Source: Streptomyces albofaciens JCM 4342 (GTDB lineage Bacteria; Actinomycetota; Actinomycetes; Streptomycetales; Streptomycetaceae). From it: a DNA stretch of 64,000 nucleotides. Under the pieces are notes generated by a model. That model was not told the DNA's origin. It saw nothing but the letters and a program-made list of their open reading frames with translations, and did not search any database. Position numbers and translations under genes: made by a program. Where the stretch lies: the NCBI RefSeq assembly GCF_008634025.1, contig NZ_PDCM01000002.1:744001-808000 (forward strand), read 5' to 3'. Shown piece by piece: positions 25,155 to 34,511 of this stretch (positions are counted from its first letter, which is position 1; each line of letters starts with the position of its first letter).

Positions 25155-26909
25155 TCAGGCGGCATCCGGCCCGTTCAGGCGGGCCCCCGCTTCGAGGAGC
25201 AGGGCGTGCACGAACGCCTGCGGCAGATTCCCGCGCAGCTGGCGCTGCTCCACGTCGTACTCCTCGGCGAACAGGCCCGGCGTACCGCAAGCGCTGCGGG
25301 TCCGTTCGAACCAGCGGAAGGCCCCGACCCGGTCATCTCCGGCATGCGCGGCCAGCGCCATCATGAACCCGCAGAGCAGGAACGCGCCCTCGGCCTCGCC
25401 CAGCGGCCGGTCGTCGTGGCGGAACCGGTAGAGGTACCCGTCGTGGGCCAGCCGCTCCTCGATGAAGCGCCGGGTGCGGTACGTACTGGGGTCGTCCGGG
25501 CGCAGGCAGCCGCGGGCCATCGGCAGCAGCAGGGCGCCCTCGGCGCCCGCGTCGTCCTCCGCGCGCCGCCACACGCCGTCGGGCCCCAGGCAGCGCCGTC
25601 GCGTCTCCGTCTCCACGGCGTCGGCCAGCTCGCTCCGGCTCCGCGCCGCCGGGCCCGGAACGCTGTCGGCCAGGGCGCGCAGCCCGGCCACGATGCTCAG
25701 CCGTGAATGCGTCCACCAGCGCTTCTCCAGCTCCCAGATCCCGGCGTCCGGTCGCCGCCAGTCCTGTTCGACGCACCGCACCGCGACCTCCGCCGCCCGC
25801 TGCCCGTCCCGGTCCAGCCGGTCGTGCCGGGCCGCCGCCGCGAACAGTTGCAGCGCTTCCCCGTACGTGTCGAGCTGGAACTGCCGGCCCGCGCGGTTGC
25901 CGACGAAGTCGCTGCCGCCCGGATAGCCGACCAGGGGCAGCGGGCGTTCGTCGGCGACCGGGGCGCCGTCCACGGTGTAGGCGGGCCGGAGCCGGTCGCC
26001 GTCCTCCAGCAGACGCGCGCTGACGAACCGCACGGCCTGGTCCAGCAGCGGGTACGGGCCGTGGGCGGCCACCGCGAGCCCGGCGTAGCACTGGTCGCGG
26101 ATCCAGGTGTAGCGGTAGTCGTAGTTGCGGCCGGCCTTGGCACGCTCGGGCAGGGAGGTGGTGGCCGCGGCGACCATGCCGCCGGAGCCGCTGGTCAGTC
26201 CGTGCAGTACGGCGTAGGCGTGCCGGGCGTCGCGGGGCGCGGCGGTGTCGAGGCAGCGGGGTACGGCCTCGCGCCACGCCGCTTCCGTCTCCCGCCACAG
26301 CCGCCGCGGATCCGGCGCGGTGTCCGGCGGCCGCCGGCCGATGTACAGGACGAGGTCGCGCTCCTGCCCCTCCGGAACGGTGAAGGCGGCCTGCCGGCCA
26401 CCGCCGGGGCGGCGCTTCAGGGCCGCCCCGCCGAACCACACGTGCAGGCCGCCGCCCTGGGCGGTGTGGCCGTCCGGCGTGTCGCGGCCCTCCGTCAGGG
26501 TCCCGGCACCGAACCCCGGCCGCGGGTCGAGCACGAGGTGGACGCGGGCGTCACCCCGCACGGCGCGCACCCGGCGCAGCAGCATCAGGCCGTCGCGGGC
26601 GGCGGGCAGGGCCAGGGCCTCCCGGCTCTCGATGACGGCCTCGTCGGTGACCCAGCGGCTGACGTGGATGAGCGTGCCGTCCTCGTAGTGGCCGCCGCGC
26701 ACCCGCCAGGCGCTCCGCGGCCGTACGGTGTAGTGACCCGGCCCGCCGATCAGCGCGGAGAAGACCGCGTCGTCGTGCCAGCGCGGCGCGCACAGCCACA
26801 CCACCTCGCCCTGCGGGCCGACGACCGCGCCCCGTTCGCCGTCGCCGAGGAACGCGTAGTCGCGCAGCACGGCGGGGGCGGGCACGGCCGCGGAGAGCAG
26901 GTCTTCCAT
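25155..26909 (-). CDS. Glycoside hydrolase family 15 protein (glucoamylase/trehalase-like)
   Basis: A 584-residue cytoplasmic enzyme; the ATG at 26909 follows AGGCGGAG directly and aligns with family N-termini (LRDYAFLGDGERGAVVGPQGEVVWLCAPRW). The first ~210 residues are the beta-sandwich domain and the rest the (alpha/alpha)6 barrel. NYDYRYTWIRDQCY is the GH15 substrate-binding block, IWELEKRWWTHSRLS contains the likely catalytic Glu, and FAEEYD near the C-terminus the second catalytic Glu. Actinobacterial GH15 members of this type hydrolyse trehalose or small alpha-glucans; sequence alone does not separate these. No signal peptide. It lies 193 bp upstream of the FAD/Fe-S gene on the same strand. 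Confidence 0.88.
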   Translation of the reverse strand: MEDLLSAAVPAPAVLRDYAFLGDGERGAVVGPQGEVVWLCAPRWHDDAVFSALIGGPGHYTVRPRSAWRVRGGHYEDGTLIHVSRWVTDEAVIESREALALPAARDGLMLLRRVRAVRGDARVHLVLDPRPGFGAGTLTEGRDTPDGHTAQGGGLHVWFGGAALKRRPGGGRQAAFTVPEGQERDLVLYIGRRPPDTAPDPRRLWRETEAAWREAVPRCLDTAAPRDARHAYAVLHGLTSGSGGMVAAATTSLPERAKAGRNYDYRYTWIRDQCYAGLAVAAHGPYPLLDQAVRFVSARLLEDGDRLRPAYTVDGAPVADERPLPLVGYPGGSDFVGNRAGRQFQLDTYGEALQLFAAAARHDRLDRDGQRAAEVAVRCVEQDWRRPDAGIWELEKRWWTHSRLSIVAGLRALADSVPGPAARSRSELADAVETETRRRCLGPDGVWRRAEDDAGAEGALLLPMARGCLRPDDPSTYRTRRFIEERLAHDGYLYRFRHDDRPLGEAEGAFLLCGFMMALAAHAGDDRVGAFRWFERTRSACGTPGLFAEEYDVEQRQLRGNLPQAFVHALLLEAGARLNGPDAA

Positions 26910-27268
26910 CTCCGCCTTTCGTCCGGTGCGCACGGCCGGGGTCCGGGCCCCGGCTCTCGTCCGTTCCGTACGCGCACCGAACGCGTACGGACGCCACACC
27001 AGTACCCCGTCGCACACGCGGCATGACCAACGGCCGCCCGAACGCCTCGCTCGCAGTCCCGCTTGCAGCCGTTCGAGGGCCCTGTCGGCTTCTGCTGCGA
27101 CATCTCACCGTAGGGTTCCGCCCTCGCCGTTCAGCCTCCTCGTGTCCGATGGCACCAGGAAGGTGGGAGTCACACCTTCCTGGTCTTCGACAAAGGTGTG
27201 CGGCGATGGTTGCGCCTCGGCATGCGGAAACGGCTCTGGAAGCCGTCGATCTGATCAGGACCTACTCC
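26910..27268. other. Intergenic region
   Basis: About 360 bp between the GH15 gene and a small membrane ORF. I see no domain or ribosome binding site supporting a gene; an in-frame upstream extension of the small ORF reaches ATG 27206 but lacks a Shine-Dalgarno. Confidence 0.35.
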
Positions 27269-27409
27269 ATGGGCAGGAAGGAACCCCCGGTCAGGGCCGG
27301 GGCCGGCCGGAACACGGTCCAGGGACGTCTGGCCCTGCTCGCGGCGGCGGTCGCGGTGATGGGATTCGTGGCGACACGGGCGTTCCGGGCTTACCGGGAG
27401 TCCGTGTAA
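27269..27409 (+). CDS. Small predicted membrane protein, 46 residues
   Basis: ATG at 27269 has CAGGA 9 bases upstream and opens MGRKEPPVRAGAGRNTVQG, then LALLAAAVAVMGFVATRAF, a single transmembrane helix, then RAYRESV. A strong hairpin terminator begins 23 bases after the stop, which supports a real transcription unit. An in-frame ATG at 27206 would add 21 residues. No family is recognised. Confidence 0.45.
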   Translation: MGRKEPPVRAGAGRNTVQGRLALLAAAVAVMGFVATRAFRAYRESV

Positions 27410-27431
27410 GGGAGGCTGCCAGTCTCTCCGT

Positions 27432-27463
27432 GCGGGGGCCGGACCGCCGACTCCGGCCCCCGC
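27432..27463 (+). terminator. Hairpin terminator after small membrane ORF
   Basis: GCGGGGGCCGGA (27432-27443) pairs with TCCGGCCCCCGC (27452-27463), a perfect 12-bp stem with an 8-base loop. Confidence 0.65.
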
Positions 27464-27881
27464 CGACCGCCTTCCGTACGGTGCGGCCCCAGCCGCACGG
27501 TAGTTGAATTCCCACTTTCCTGTCCCCCTCCCCCGGCACCGCGCTTGCGGCGATTCCGCCTTGCCGTCACGAACCCTTCCGGGAATTGGAACGGGCTTGT
27601 TCGGGCGCGCTCAATCGTCTCACTGTCCGCCCCCTCACCTCGCAGCCGTTACGACCCGGTGGTGCCATCGCATTCCGGAGCCGGCACGGGCCGCGTGCGG
27701 GCCTGCGGTGAAGGCGGAGCGTCATCGGCGGCAGCACCCCGCGCCGCCGGTTCCCCAGGCGGCAGGGCATCCGGCGGGCGGACGGACACCCTCCGTATCC
27801 GTCCCGGCGGCCCGGTGACGGCGTAATTCCACCGCCCTCGCGTGTTCTTCCGGCCGGTCCGCCACTGGCCGGATTCCGTGA
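27464..27881. other. Intergenic region upstream of chitinase promoter
   Basis: About 420 bp with no supported gene. Short frames on both strands have no Shine-Dalgarno and no protein resemblance. Confidence 0.35.
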
Positions 27882-27910
27882 TTGACGCCGCTATTCGCCG
27901 TGCCTAGGTT
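27882..27910 (+). promoter_or_regulatory. Vegetative-type promoter of the chitinase gene
   Basis: TTGACG (27882-27887) and TAGGTT (27905-27910) are 17 bases apart, matching the HrdB consensus spacing. Transcription would begin near 27917, giving a leader of about 53 bases. Confidence 0.6.
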
Positions 27911-27969
27911 CCCTGTCGCAACGGGGGGAGGAACACACCGGAACCAGACGTCGAGAACAAGGGGTGGAC

Positions 27970-29589
27970 ATGCCAAAGCAGTACGTCACACCGGAATGGG
28001 AATCCCCTGGCGAGTGGTACGGCACCATGAAGGCCACGGTCTGGAATTTCGAAAGCGAACCACTCGTCAACCCGGAGATCTCCTTCCGCGTGCAGTCGGA
28101 CCAGAACGTCACCAACGTCTACGGGCTCGTCTGGCAGCGGCAGGGCAACATCATCACCGGGCGCCTGGTGCCCGAGCGGCAGACCGTCCCGTCGAACCGC
28201 GGCGTCCAGGAGTTCCGGCTCGGCTTCTCCCGGTCCAAGCCGGGCCCCGGCCCGCTGCCGACCGAGTTCAAGATCGACGGTCAGCCGGCCGATGTGCCGG
28301 ACGACCGGACGCCGCCGGGCACGCCGGGCAACGTGCACACGCAGACGCTCGGCCCGACGCAGGTCACGCTCTCCTGGAACCCGTCCACCGACAACATCGG
28401 CGTGCGGGGCTACGAGGTGGCGTACGGCGGCGCGCAGCCGCTGCGGGTCAAGGACGAGACCGCGGTGATCTCCGGGCTCACCCCGACGACCAAGTACACG
28501 GTCCGGGTCACGGCCGTGGACCTGGCGGAGAACCGCTCCGAGCCGTCGCAGCCGCTGGAGTTCACCACGACCGACAAGCTCCCGGACGGCGGCCCCTGGG
28601 ACATGCCGCGCGCGCCGTACGTGGACTACATGGCCTGGCCGAACCCGAGCCTGCCCCAGTACGCCCAGGAATCCGGCGTGGACGGCTTCATGCTGGGCTT
28701 CATCGTCGCCAACAACAACAAGAAGCTGGCGTGGGCCGGGCAGGACGGCCCCGACTGGGAGGTCGACCAGAGCTCGTACGGCAAGAAGGACATCGAGCAG
28801 CTGGCCGCGAGCGGCGGAAGGGTCGCCTTCTCCTGCGGCGGCGCCTCCGGCCGGCCCCTGGAAGCCGTCGAGACGAGCGTCCCCAGGATCGTCGAGCAGT
28901 ACGAGGCGTTCCTCCGCAACTACGGGGTGGCGCGCATCGACTTCGACTTCGAGGGCGACTTCCTGTCCGACGAGGCGGCGCACCTGCGGCACACCGCGGC
29001 GATCTCCCAGCTCCTCGTCAAGCACCCCGGCCTCAAGATCTCCTACACCCTCCCCGCCGACGCGCAGCCCGGTGAGGGCTCGGCGGGCTTCAGCCCGGTC
29101 GGCGTCAAGTTCCTGGCGAAGGTCGCCGCCGCCGGCATCGAGCCCGGCCTGATCAACGGCATGCTCATGGAGTTCGGCCAGAGCGCGCCGCCGGACATGT
29201 ACGAGTGCTGCGTCATCGGTCTGAAGGCCATGCACGGCCAGATCGGTTCGCTGTGGACCGCCTGGGACGCCGGGAAGGTCTGGCACCGTACGGGCGCCAC
29301 CCCGATGTTCGGCTGCAACATCAACAAGCGGGTCTTCACCCTCGACAACCAGCGCAGCCTGGTCGAGTTCGCCCACGAGCACCAGCTCGGTGCCCTCTCC
29401 GGCTGGGACGCCACCCGCGACCACAACCAGGGCAACCCCGACGTCCAGCCGCCGTGCACGGTCGGCTGCGACGCGTGTGACACCTACCGCTGTACCTGCG
29501 TGGACCAGCGGCCGTTCGACTTCAGCAAGCTCATCGCCCTCTACAAGAACGGCGCCGCGCCGACCATCGGCACCCAGACCCGGGTGTAA
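27970..29589 (+). CDS. GH18 chitinase with N-terminal carbohydrate-binding-like and FnIII domains
   Basis: A 539-residue protein. AAGGGG lies 5 bases before the ATG at 27970. Domain order: residues ~1-110, a beta-sandwich resembling a carbohydrate-binding module (ATVWNFESEPLVNPEISFRVQSDQ); ~120-205, fibronectin type III (PGNVHTQTLGPTQVTLSWNPSTDNIGVRGYEV); ~215-530, a GH18 TIM barrel whose catalytic strand is RIDFDFEGD, where the DxxDxDxE motif is reduced to D-F-D-F-E with the acid Glu retained. A Cys-rich stretch lies near the end (CTVGCDACDTYRCTC). No signal peptide is visible: the protein starts MPKQYVTPEWESPGEWYG, directly with the binding domain. Secretion would need another route. Chitinase activity is inferred from family. 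Confidence 0.85.
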   Translation: MPKQYVTPEWESPGEWYGTMKATVWNFESEPLVNPEISFRVQSDQNVTNVYGLVWQRQGNIITGRLVPERQTVPSNRGVQEFRLGFSRSKPGPGPLPTEFKIDGQPADVPDDRTPPGTPGNVHTQTLGPTQVTLSWNPSTDNIGVRGYEVAYGGAQPLRVKDETAVISGLTPTTKYTVRVTAVDLAENRSEPSQPLEFTTTDKLPDGGPWDMPRAPYVDYMAWPNPSLPQYAQESGVDGFMLGFIVANNNKKLAWAGQDGPDWEVDQSSYGKKDIEQLAASGGRVAFSCGGASGRPLEAVETSVPRIVEQYEAFLRNYGVARIDFDFEGDFLSDEAAHLRHTAAISQLLVKHPGLKISYTLPADAQPGEGSAGFSPVGVKFLAKVAAAGIEPGLINGMLMEFGQSAPPDMYECCVIGLKAMHGQIGSLWTAWDAGKVWHRTGATPMFGCNINKRVFTLDNQRSLVEFAHEHQLGALSGWDATRDHNQGNPDVQPPCTVGCDACDTYRCTCVDQRPFDFSKLIALYKNGAAPTIGTQTRV

Positions 29590-29603
29590 CGGGCCCCGCC
29601 CCA

Positions 29604-29634
29604 GCGAACGGCCGCACCCGGTGCGGCCGTTCGC
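29604..29634. terminator. Bidirectional hairpin between chitinase and MerR gene
   Basis: GCGAACGGCCGCACC (29604-29618) and GGTGCGGCCGTTCGC (29620-29634) form a 15-bp perfect inverted repeat between two convergent genes. Confidence 0.75.
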
Positions 29635-29650
29635 CTGTCCGGGCTGCCCC

Positions 29651-30412
29651 TCAGCTCATCCGGGCCGCCGCATACGCCTCGATCGCGTCCCGCTGGTACG
29701 CGGCCAGGCCCGGCGCGATCGACTCGTACGCGGCGCGCCAGTGCTCGTTGTCCACGCAGGCGCGCCCGATCGCGCGGTACTCCTCGGCGCTGACCTCCCG
29801 TATCCGGACCAGCGTCCGGTGCTGCCGGCCGATCTCGGCCTGCACCGGCTCGGCGCCGGCCGGCACACCGGAGGCCAGCAGCTCGGCCAGCCGGACCATC
29901 TGTGCCGTGCGCTCGCGCTGGTCGGCCTCGATCCCGGCCTCGCTCAGCCCCGCGTTGTGCCGCTCGACGGCGGCCGCCAGCTCGGGGAAGTCGCGCAGGG
30001 TCTTCAGGTACTGCGGCGGCCGGATGCCCTCGAACAGGTTCTCCGGCCGGTTGATGCTCACCATGGCGGTGCCGTCCTTCCTGGACTCCTCCAGTTCGCC
30101 GATCGTGCGGGAGACGGTCGCGGCCAGGGCGTCGAGCCGGTCGCGCTCGGCGAGCAGCCGGCGGTGGTGGCCGCGCAGCGCCGCCAGCTCGTCGACCTGC
30201 GCGGCCAGCACCCGGCCGATCTCGGCCAGCCCCAGGCCCAGCTCCCGCAGGACGAGGATCTGCTGCAACCGGAGCAACTGCCGCTCCTCGTAGTAGCGGT
30301 GACCGTTCGCGGCGGTCCCCGCGGGCGGCAGCAGGCCGATGTGGTCGTAGTGACGCAGGGTCCGCGCCGTCACACCGGACATCCGCGCCACCTCGGCGAT
30401 CGGCCAGGCCAT
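29651..30412 (-). CDS. MerR-family regulator with TipAS-like ligand domain
   Basis: A 253-residue regulator. The ATG at 30412 is preferred because GAAGGG lies 7 bases upstream; a GTG five codons earlier overlaps that Shine-Dalgarno. Residues 1-70 are the MerR winged HTH (WPIAEVARMSGVTARTLRHYDHIGLLPPAG...RYYEERQLLRLQQI), ~80-115 a coiled coil, and ~140-253 resembles the TipAS antibiotic-recognition domain (AELLASGVPAGAEPVQAEIGRQH, then YRAIGRACVDNEHWRAAYESIAPGLAAYQRDAIEAYAAAR). TipA in S. lividans binds thiopeptides through a Cys in this domain; a Cys is present here in RACVDN. The gene converges on the chitinase. Autoregulation is typical of the family. Confidence 0.86.
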   Translation of the reverse strand: MAWPIAEVARMSGVTARTLRHYDHIGLLPPAGTAANGHRYYEERQLLRLQQILVLRELGLGLAEIGRVLAAQVDELAALRGHHRRLLAERDRLDALAATVSRTIGELEESRKDGTAMVSINRPENLFEGIRPPQYLKTLRDFPELAAAVERHNAGLSEAGIEADQRERTAQMVRLAELLASGVPAGAEPVQAEIGRQHRTLVRIREVSAEEYRAIGRACVDNEHWRAAYESIAPGLAAYQRDAIEAYAAARMS

Positions 30413-30787
30413 CGGCGTTCCCTTCACGCATCTCTCGGCTGGGCCGGCTTTCCGGCCCTGGGCAGGACGGTAGCGGCTGCCGCTGCGGCAACTTCAAGGA
30501 CGGCACCGGGCCCCGTGGACCGCCGCAGGCCCGGAAGCCTCCGACTCGGCCTGTCGCGGAAAACATATATCCGGCGTCATTCTCCTCTCGAAACAAACAG
30601 GCATTCGCTCTCTGCATATGCGTGCGGCATGTAGAGCAAAGCAGATGGAAGCTTGTGTATAACTCTGTCCAATTGTGCCCGGCGATGTGGTTCGAGGAAC
30701 GATTCCAGGTTCAAAATTGGGCCGGAAATGCGCCCTGCCCACTGAACGGTCACAGGGTGCCGCTACGGAGAGAAGGGACGTCGGGCC
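30413..30787. other. AT-richer promoter region upstream of narG
   Basis: About 375 bp between the divergent MerR and nar genes. The stretch 30560-30730 is clearly more AT-rich than the surroundings (for example GTGTATAACTC near 30655-30665), as expected for a regulated promoter and untranslated leader. I could not place a confident -35/-10 pair or a known redox operator. Confidence 0.4.
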
Positions 30788-33700
30788 GTGGCGCATCGCG
30801 GATCACGCAGGACAACGGAACGTGTGGCGGGCGCGGCGGCGGATCGGTTGCTGCGGCTGGGACGGCAGTTGCAGGGCACCACGACGACATCGGACCAGCG
30901 GGCCGTCTTCCGTACGGACCAGGAGGTCAACGACGCGCCGTACCGTGAGCGGTGGGCGCACGACAAGGTGGTGCGCTCGACCCACGGCGTGAATTGCACG
31001 GGCTCCTGTTCCTGGCAGGTCTTCGTCAAAGACGGACTCATCACCTGGGAAACGCAGCAGACGGATTACCCGTCGGTGGGCCCCGACCGCCCCGAGTACG
31101 AGCCCAGGGGATGCCCGCGCGGAGCGTCCTTTTCCTGGTACACCTACTCCCCCACGCGGGTGCGCTATCCGTATGCGCGCGGCGTGCTGGTGGAAATGTT
31201 CCGGGAGGCACGGGACCGGCTCGGTGACCCGGTGGCGGCCTGGGCCGAGATCACCGAAGACGCGGACAAGCGCCGCCGGTACCAGCGGGCGCGCGGCAAA
31301 GGCGGCCTGGTGCGGATCGGCTGGGACGAGGCCCTGGACATCGCGGCCGCCGCCCACGTCCACACCCTCCGGCGCCACGGGCCGGACCGGATCGCCGGGT
31401 TCTCCCCCATCCCCGCGATGTCGATGGCCTCGCACGCGGTCGGCGCCCGCTTCATGGCCCTGCTCGGCGCGCCCATGCTCTCCTTCTACGACTGGTACGC
31501 GGACCTGCCGATCGCCTCCCCGCAGGTCTTCGGCGACCAGACCGACGTCCCGGAATCCGGCGACTGGTGGGACGCGGCGTATCTGATGCTGTGGGGCTCG
31601 AACGTGCCGGTCACTCGCACCCCGGACGCCCACTGGATGGCCGAGGCCCGCTACCGCGGCCAGAAGGTCGTGGTGGTCTCCCCCGACTACGCCGACGCCA
31701 CCAAATTCGCCGACGAATGGCTGCACCCCCACCCCGGCACCGACGGCGCACTGGCCATGGCCATGGGCCACGTCATCCTGCGCGAATGCTTCGTCGACCG
31801 CCAGGTCCCCTACTTCACCGACTACGTCAAGGCCTTCACCGACCTCCCCTTCCTGGTCGAACTGGAGCCGCGCGGCACGTCTTTCGTGCCGGGCAAGTTC
31901 GTCACGGCGGCCGCCCTGGGACTGTGCGAGGACGAGCAGGACGGGACGGCCGGGCAGTGGAAGCCGGTGGTCTTCGACGCGGGGCGGGGTCTTCCCGTGG
32001 CACCGCCCGGCACGCTGGGAGAACGGTGGTCCGAGCAGGGCGCGGGCCGCTGGCATCTCGGCCTGGGCGACGTGGACCCGCTGCTCAGCTTCCATGGAGA
32101 GCAGGGCGCCACCAGCGTGGAGGTCGTTCTTCCGCGCTTCGACCGGGGCGCGGAGAGTGACACCGGTACCGTGCGCCGGGCGGTGCCGGTGCGCGAGCTG
32201 GGCGGCCGCCGGGTGGCGACCGTCTTCGATCTGCTGCTGGCCCGGTACGGAGTGCACCGTCAGGGCCTGTCGGGGCAGTGGCCCCAGGGGTACGACGACG
32301 CCGCGGTGCCGTGCACCCCGGCCTGGCAGGAGACGCTGACCTCGGTTCCGGCGGGGGCTGTCGTACGGGCGGCGCGGGAGTTCGCACACACCGCGGAGAA
32401 GACGCGCGGTCGCTGCATGATCGTGATGGGCGCCGGTACCAACCACTGGTTCCACTCGGACACCATCTACCGGTCCTTCCTGACGCTCCTGCTGCTGACC
32501 GGCTGCCAGGGCGTCAACGGCGGCGGCTGGGCGCACTACGTCGGTCAGGAGAAGGTGCGCCCGTACGCCGGGTGGCAGCAGTTGCAGAGCGCGGCGGACT
32601 GGGTGCGGCCGTCGCGGCAGATGGCCGGGACACCGTTCTGGTACCTGCACACCGACCAGTGGCGGTACGAGTCCTACCGCGCCGACGCGCTGGCCTCCGC
32701 GACGGGTCGCGGTCTGTTCGCGGGCCGGCACACCGCTGACCTGGTGGCGCAGTCCGCCCGCCTGGGCTGGATGCCGTCCGCTCCCACGTTCAGCGAGAAC
32801 CCTCTGACCCTGGGGGAACGCGTCCGCGCCGCCGGGAGCGAACCGGGGCAGTGGGTCGCCGGCCAACTCCGGGACGGGCAGCTCCGGTTCGCGTGCGAGG
32901 ACCCGGACGACCCGGCGAACTGGCCCCGGGTGCTGACCGTATGGCGGGCCAACCTGATCGGTTCCTCCGCCAAGGGCAACGAGTACTTCCTGCGGCACCT
33001 GCTGGGCGCCGACGACAACGCGAGCGCCGAAGAAGCGCCTCCCGGGGCCCGGCCGCGCGACGTCACCTGGCACGAGCAGGCGCCGCGCGGCAAGCTCGAC
33101 CTGCTGCTGGCGCTGGACTTCCGGATGACCTCCACGACCCTGATGGCGGACCTGATCCTGCCCGCCGCCACTTGGTACGAGAAGCACGACCTGTCCAGTA
33201 CGGACATGCACCCGTACGTACACGCCTTCTCGCCCGCGATCATTCCGCCCTGGCAGGCCCGTACCGACTTCGAGATCTTCCACGGCCTGGCGTCGAAGCT
33301 CAGCGAACTGGCCCGTGGGCGCCTGAACACCCGGCACGATCTGGTGGCCACCGCGCTGATGCACGACACGCCCGGTGAGACGGCGCAGCCCGGCGGAGCG
33401 GTGCCCGACTGGCGGGAGGCGGGTCCGCCCCGGCCCGGGCACAACCTGCCGGCGTTCGCGCTCGTCGAGCGGGACTACACCGCCGTGGCCGCGAAGCTGG
33501 CGAGCCTGGGGCCGCTGGCCGAGGAGGCGGGCATGACCGTCAAGGGTGTGACCGTGTACCCGCGGGCGGAGGCCAGGTGGCTGGCGGACCGGTGCGGGAC
33601 GGCCGCCGACGGCGCGGCGGGCGGCCGCCCGCTGCTGGACACGGACGTGAAGCTGTGCGAGGCGATCCTCGCCCTGTCGGGCACCACGAACGGACGGCTG

Positions 33701-34510
33701 GCCGCCGAGGGGTTCGCGCGCCTCGCCGAACGCTGCGGTCCCGACAGCGGACTGGAGGAGCTGGCCGCCTCGGTCGCCGAACGGCGCGTGGTCTTCTCCG
33801 ACACCCAGGCGCGCCCGGTGCAGGTGGGAGCCAGTTTCGAGTGGTCGGGCAAGGAGGGCCCCGAGCGCCGGTACGCGCCGTTCACGATCAACACCGAGCA
33901 CCGCAAGCCCTGGCACACCCTCACCGGCCGCCAGCACTTCTACCTCGACCACGACTGGATGGCCGAACTCGGCGAGCAGCTCCCCGTCTACCGGCCGCCG
34001 CTGGACCTGGCCGCACTGGGCGAGCACCCTCCGGCGGGGGGCGAGAGCGAGCGTTCGGTGACGGTCCGCTACGTCACCCCGCACTCGAAGTGGTCCATCC
34101 ACTCCGAGTACCAGGAGAACCTGCTCATGCAGACGCTGGCCCGCGGCGGCCCGGTCATCTGGCTCAGCGTCCAGGACGCGGCGCGGATCGAGGTGGCCGA
34201 CAACGACTGGATCGAGGCGGTCAACGCCAACGGCGTGGTCGTCGCACGGGCCGTCGTCTCGCACCGGATGCCGCCCGGCACCGTGTTCATGTACCACGTA
34301 CAGGAACGCCTGGTGAACGTGCCCAAATCCCAGGCCACCGGCCGGCGCGGCGGAGTGCACAACGCCCTCACCAAGCTCCTGATCAAGCCCACCCACCTGA
34401 TCGGCGGCTACGGCCAGCTGTCCTTCGCCGCCAACTACTACGGCCCCACCGGCAACCAGCGGGACGCGGTCACCACCATCCGGCGCCGCTCGCAGAACGT
34501 GGAGTACTGA
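30788..34510 (+). CDS. narG: Respiratory nitrate reductase alpha subunit
   Basis: A 1240-residue Mo-bis-MGD catalytic subunit, normal length for NarG. GTG at 30788 follows GAGAGAAGGGA. Near residue 60 the Fe-S ligand block reads THGVNCTGSCSW (His/Cys/Cys coordination of the FS0 cluster), followed by YPSVGPDRPEYEPRGCPRG and the Mo-site region SFYDWYADLPIASPQVFGDQTDVPESGDW, which includes the coordinating Asp region. The C-terminal MGD-binding domain has PHSKWSIHSEYQEN. There is no Tat signal at the N-terminus, so the active site faces the cytoplasm as in NarGHI. It reduces nitrate to nitrite with quinol electrons received through NarI and NarH. First gene of narGHJI; narH starts 1 bp after its stop. 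Confidence 0.96.
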   Translation: MAHRGSRRTTERVAGAAADRLLRLGRQLQGTTTTSDQRAVFRTDQEVNDAPYRERWAHDKVVRSTHGVNCTGSCSWQVFVKDGLITWETQQTDYPSVGPDRPEYEPRGCPRGASFSWYTYSPTRVRYPYARGVLVEMFREARDRLGDPVAAWAEITEDADKRRRYQRARGKGGLVRIGWDEALDIAAAAHVHTLRRHGPDRIAGFSPIPAMSMASHAVGARFMALLGAPMLSFYDWYADLPIASPQVFGDQTDVPESGDWWDAAYLMLWGSNVPVTRTPDAHWMAEARYRGQKVVVVSPDYADATKFADEWLHPHPGTDGALAMAMGHVILRECFVDRQVPYFTDYVKAFTDLPFLVELEPRGTSFVPGKFVTAAALGLCEDEQDGTAGQWKPVVFDAGRGLPVAPPGTLGERWSEQGAGRWHLGLGDVDPLLSFHGEQGATSVEVVLPRFDRGAESDTGTVRRAVPVRELGGRRVATVFDLLLARYGVHRQGLSGQWPQGYDDAAVPCTPAWQETLTSVPAGAVVRAAREFAHTAEKTRGRCMIVMGAGTNHWFHSDTIYRSFLTLLLLTGCQGVNGGGWAHYVGQEKVRPYAGWQQLQSAADWVRPSRQMAGTPFWYLHTDQWRYESYRADALASATGRGLFAGRHTADLVAQSARLGWMPSAPTFSENPLTLGERVRAAGSEPGQWVAGQLRDGQLRFACEDPDDPANWPRVLTVWRANLIGSSAKGNEYFLRHLLGADDNASAEEAPPGARPRDVTWHEQAPRGKLDLLLALDFRMTSTTLMADLILPAATWYEKHDLSSTDMHPYVHAFSPAIIPPWQARTDFEIFHGLASKLSELARGRLNTRHDLVATALMHDTPGETAQPGGAVPDWREAGPPRPGHNLPAFALVERDYTAVAAKLASLGPLAEEAGMTVKGVTVYPRAEARWLADRCGTAADGAAGGRPLLDTDVKLCEAILALSGTTNGRLAAEGFARLAERCGPDSGLEELAASVAERRVVFSDTQARPVQVGASFEWSGKEGPERRYAPFTINTEHRKPWHTLTGRQHFYLDHDWMAELGEQLPVYRPPLDLAALGEHPPAGGESERSVTVRYVTPHSKWSIHSEYQENLLMQTLARGGPVIWLSVQDAARIEVADNDWIEAVNANGVVVARAVVSHRMPPGTVFMYHVQERLVNVPKSQATGRRGGVHNALTKLLIKPTHLIGGYGQLSFAANYYGPTGNQRDAVTTIRRRSQNVEY

Positions 34511-34511
34511 C

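Noticed and set aside
21989..25366. Plus-strand open frame of about 1100 codons
   Set aside because: Antisense to the FAD/Fe-S dehydrogenase fusion; no family resemblance and low-complexity composition.
30550..30780. Possible Rex or Fnr-like operator upstream of narG
   Set aside because: The region is AT-rich, but I found no dyad close to TGTGAAC-type or TTGAT-N4-ATCAA consensus sites.
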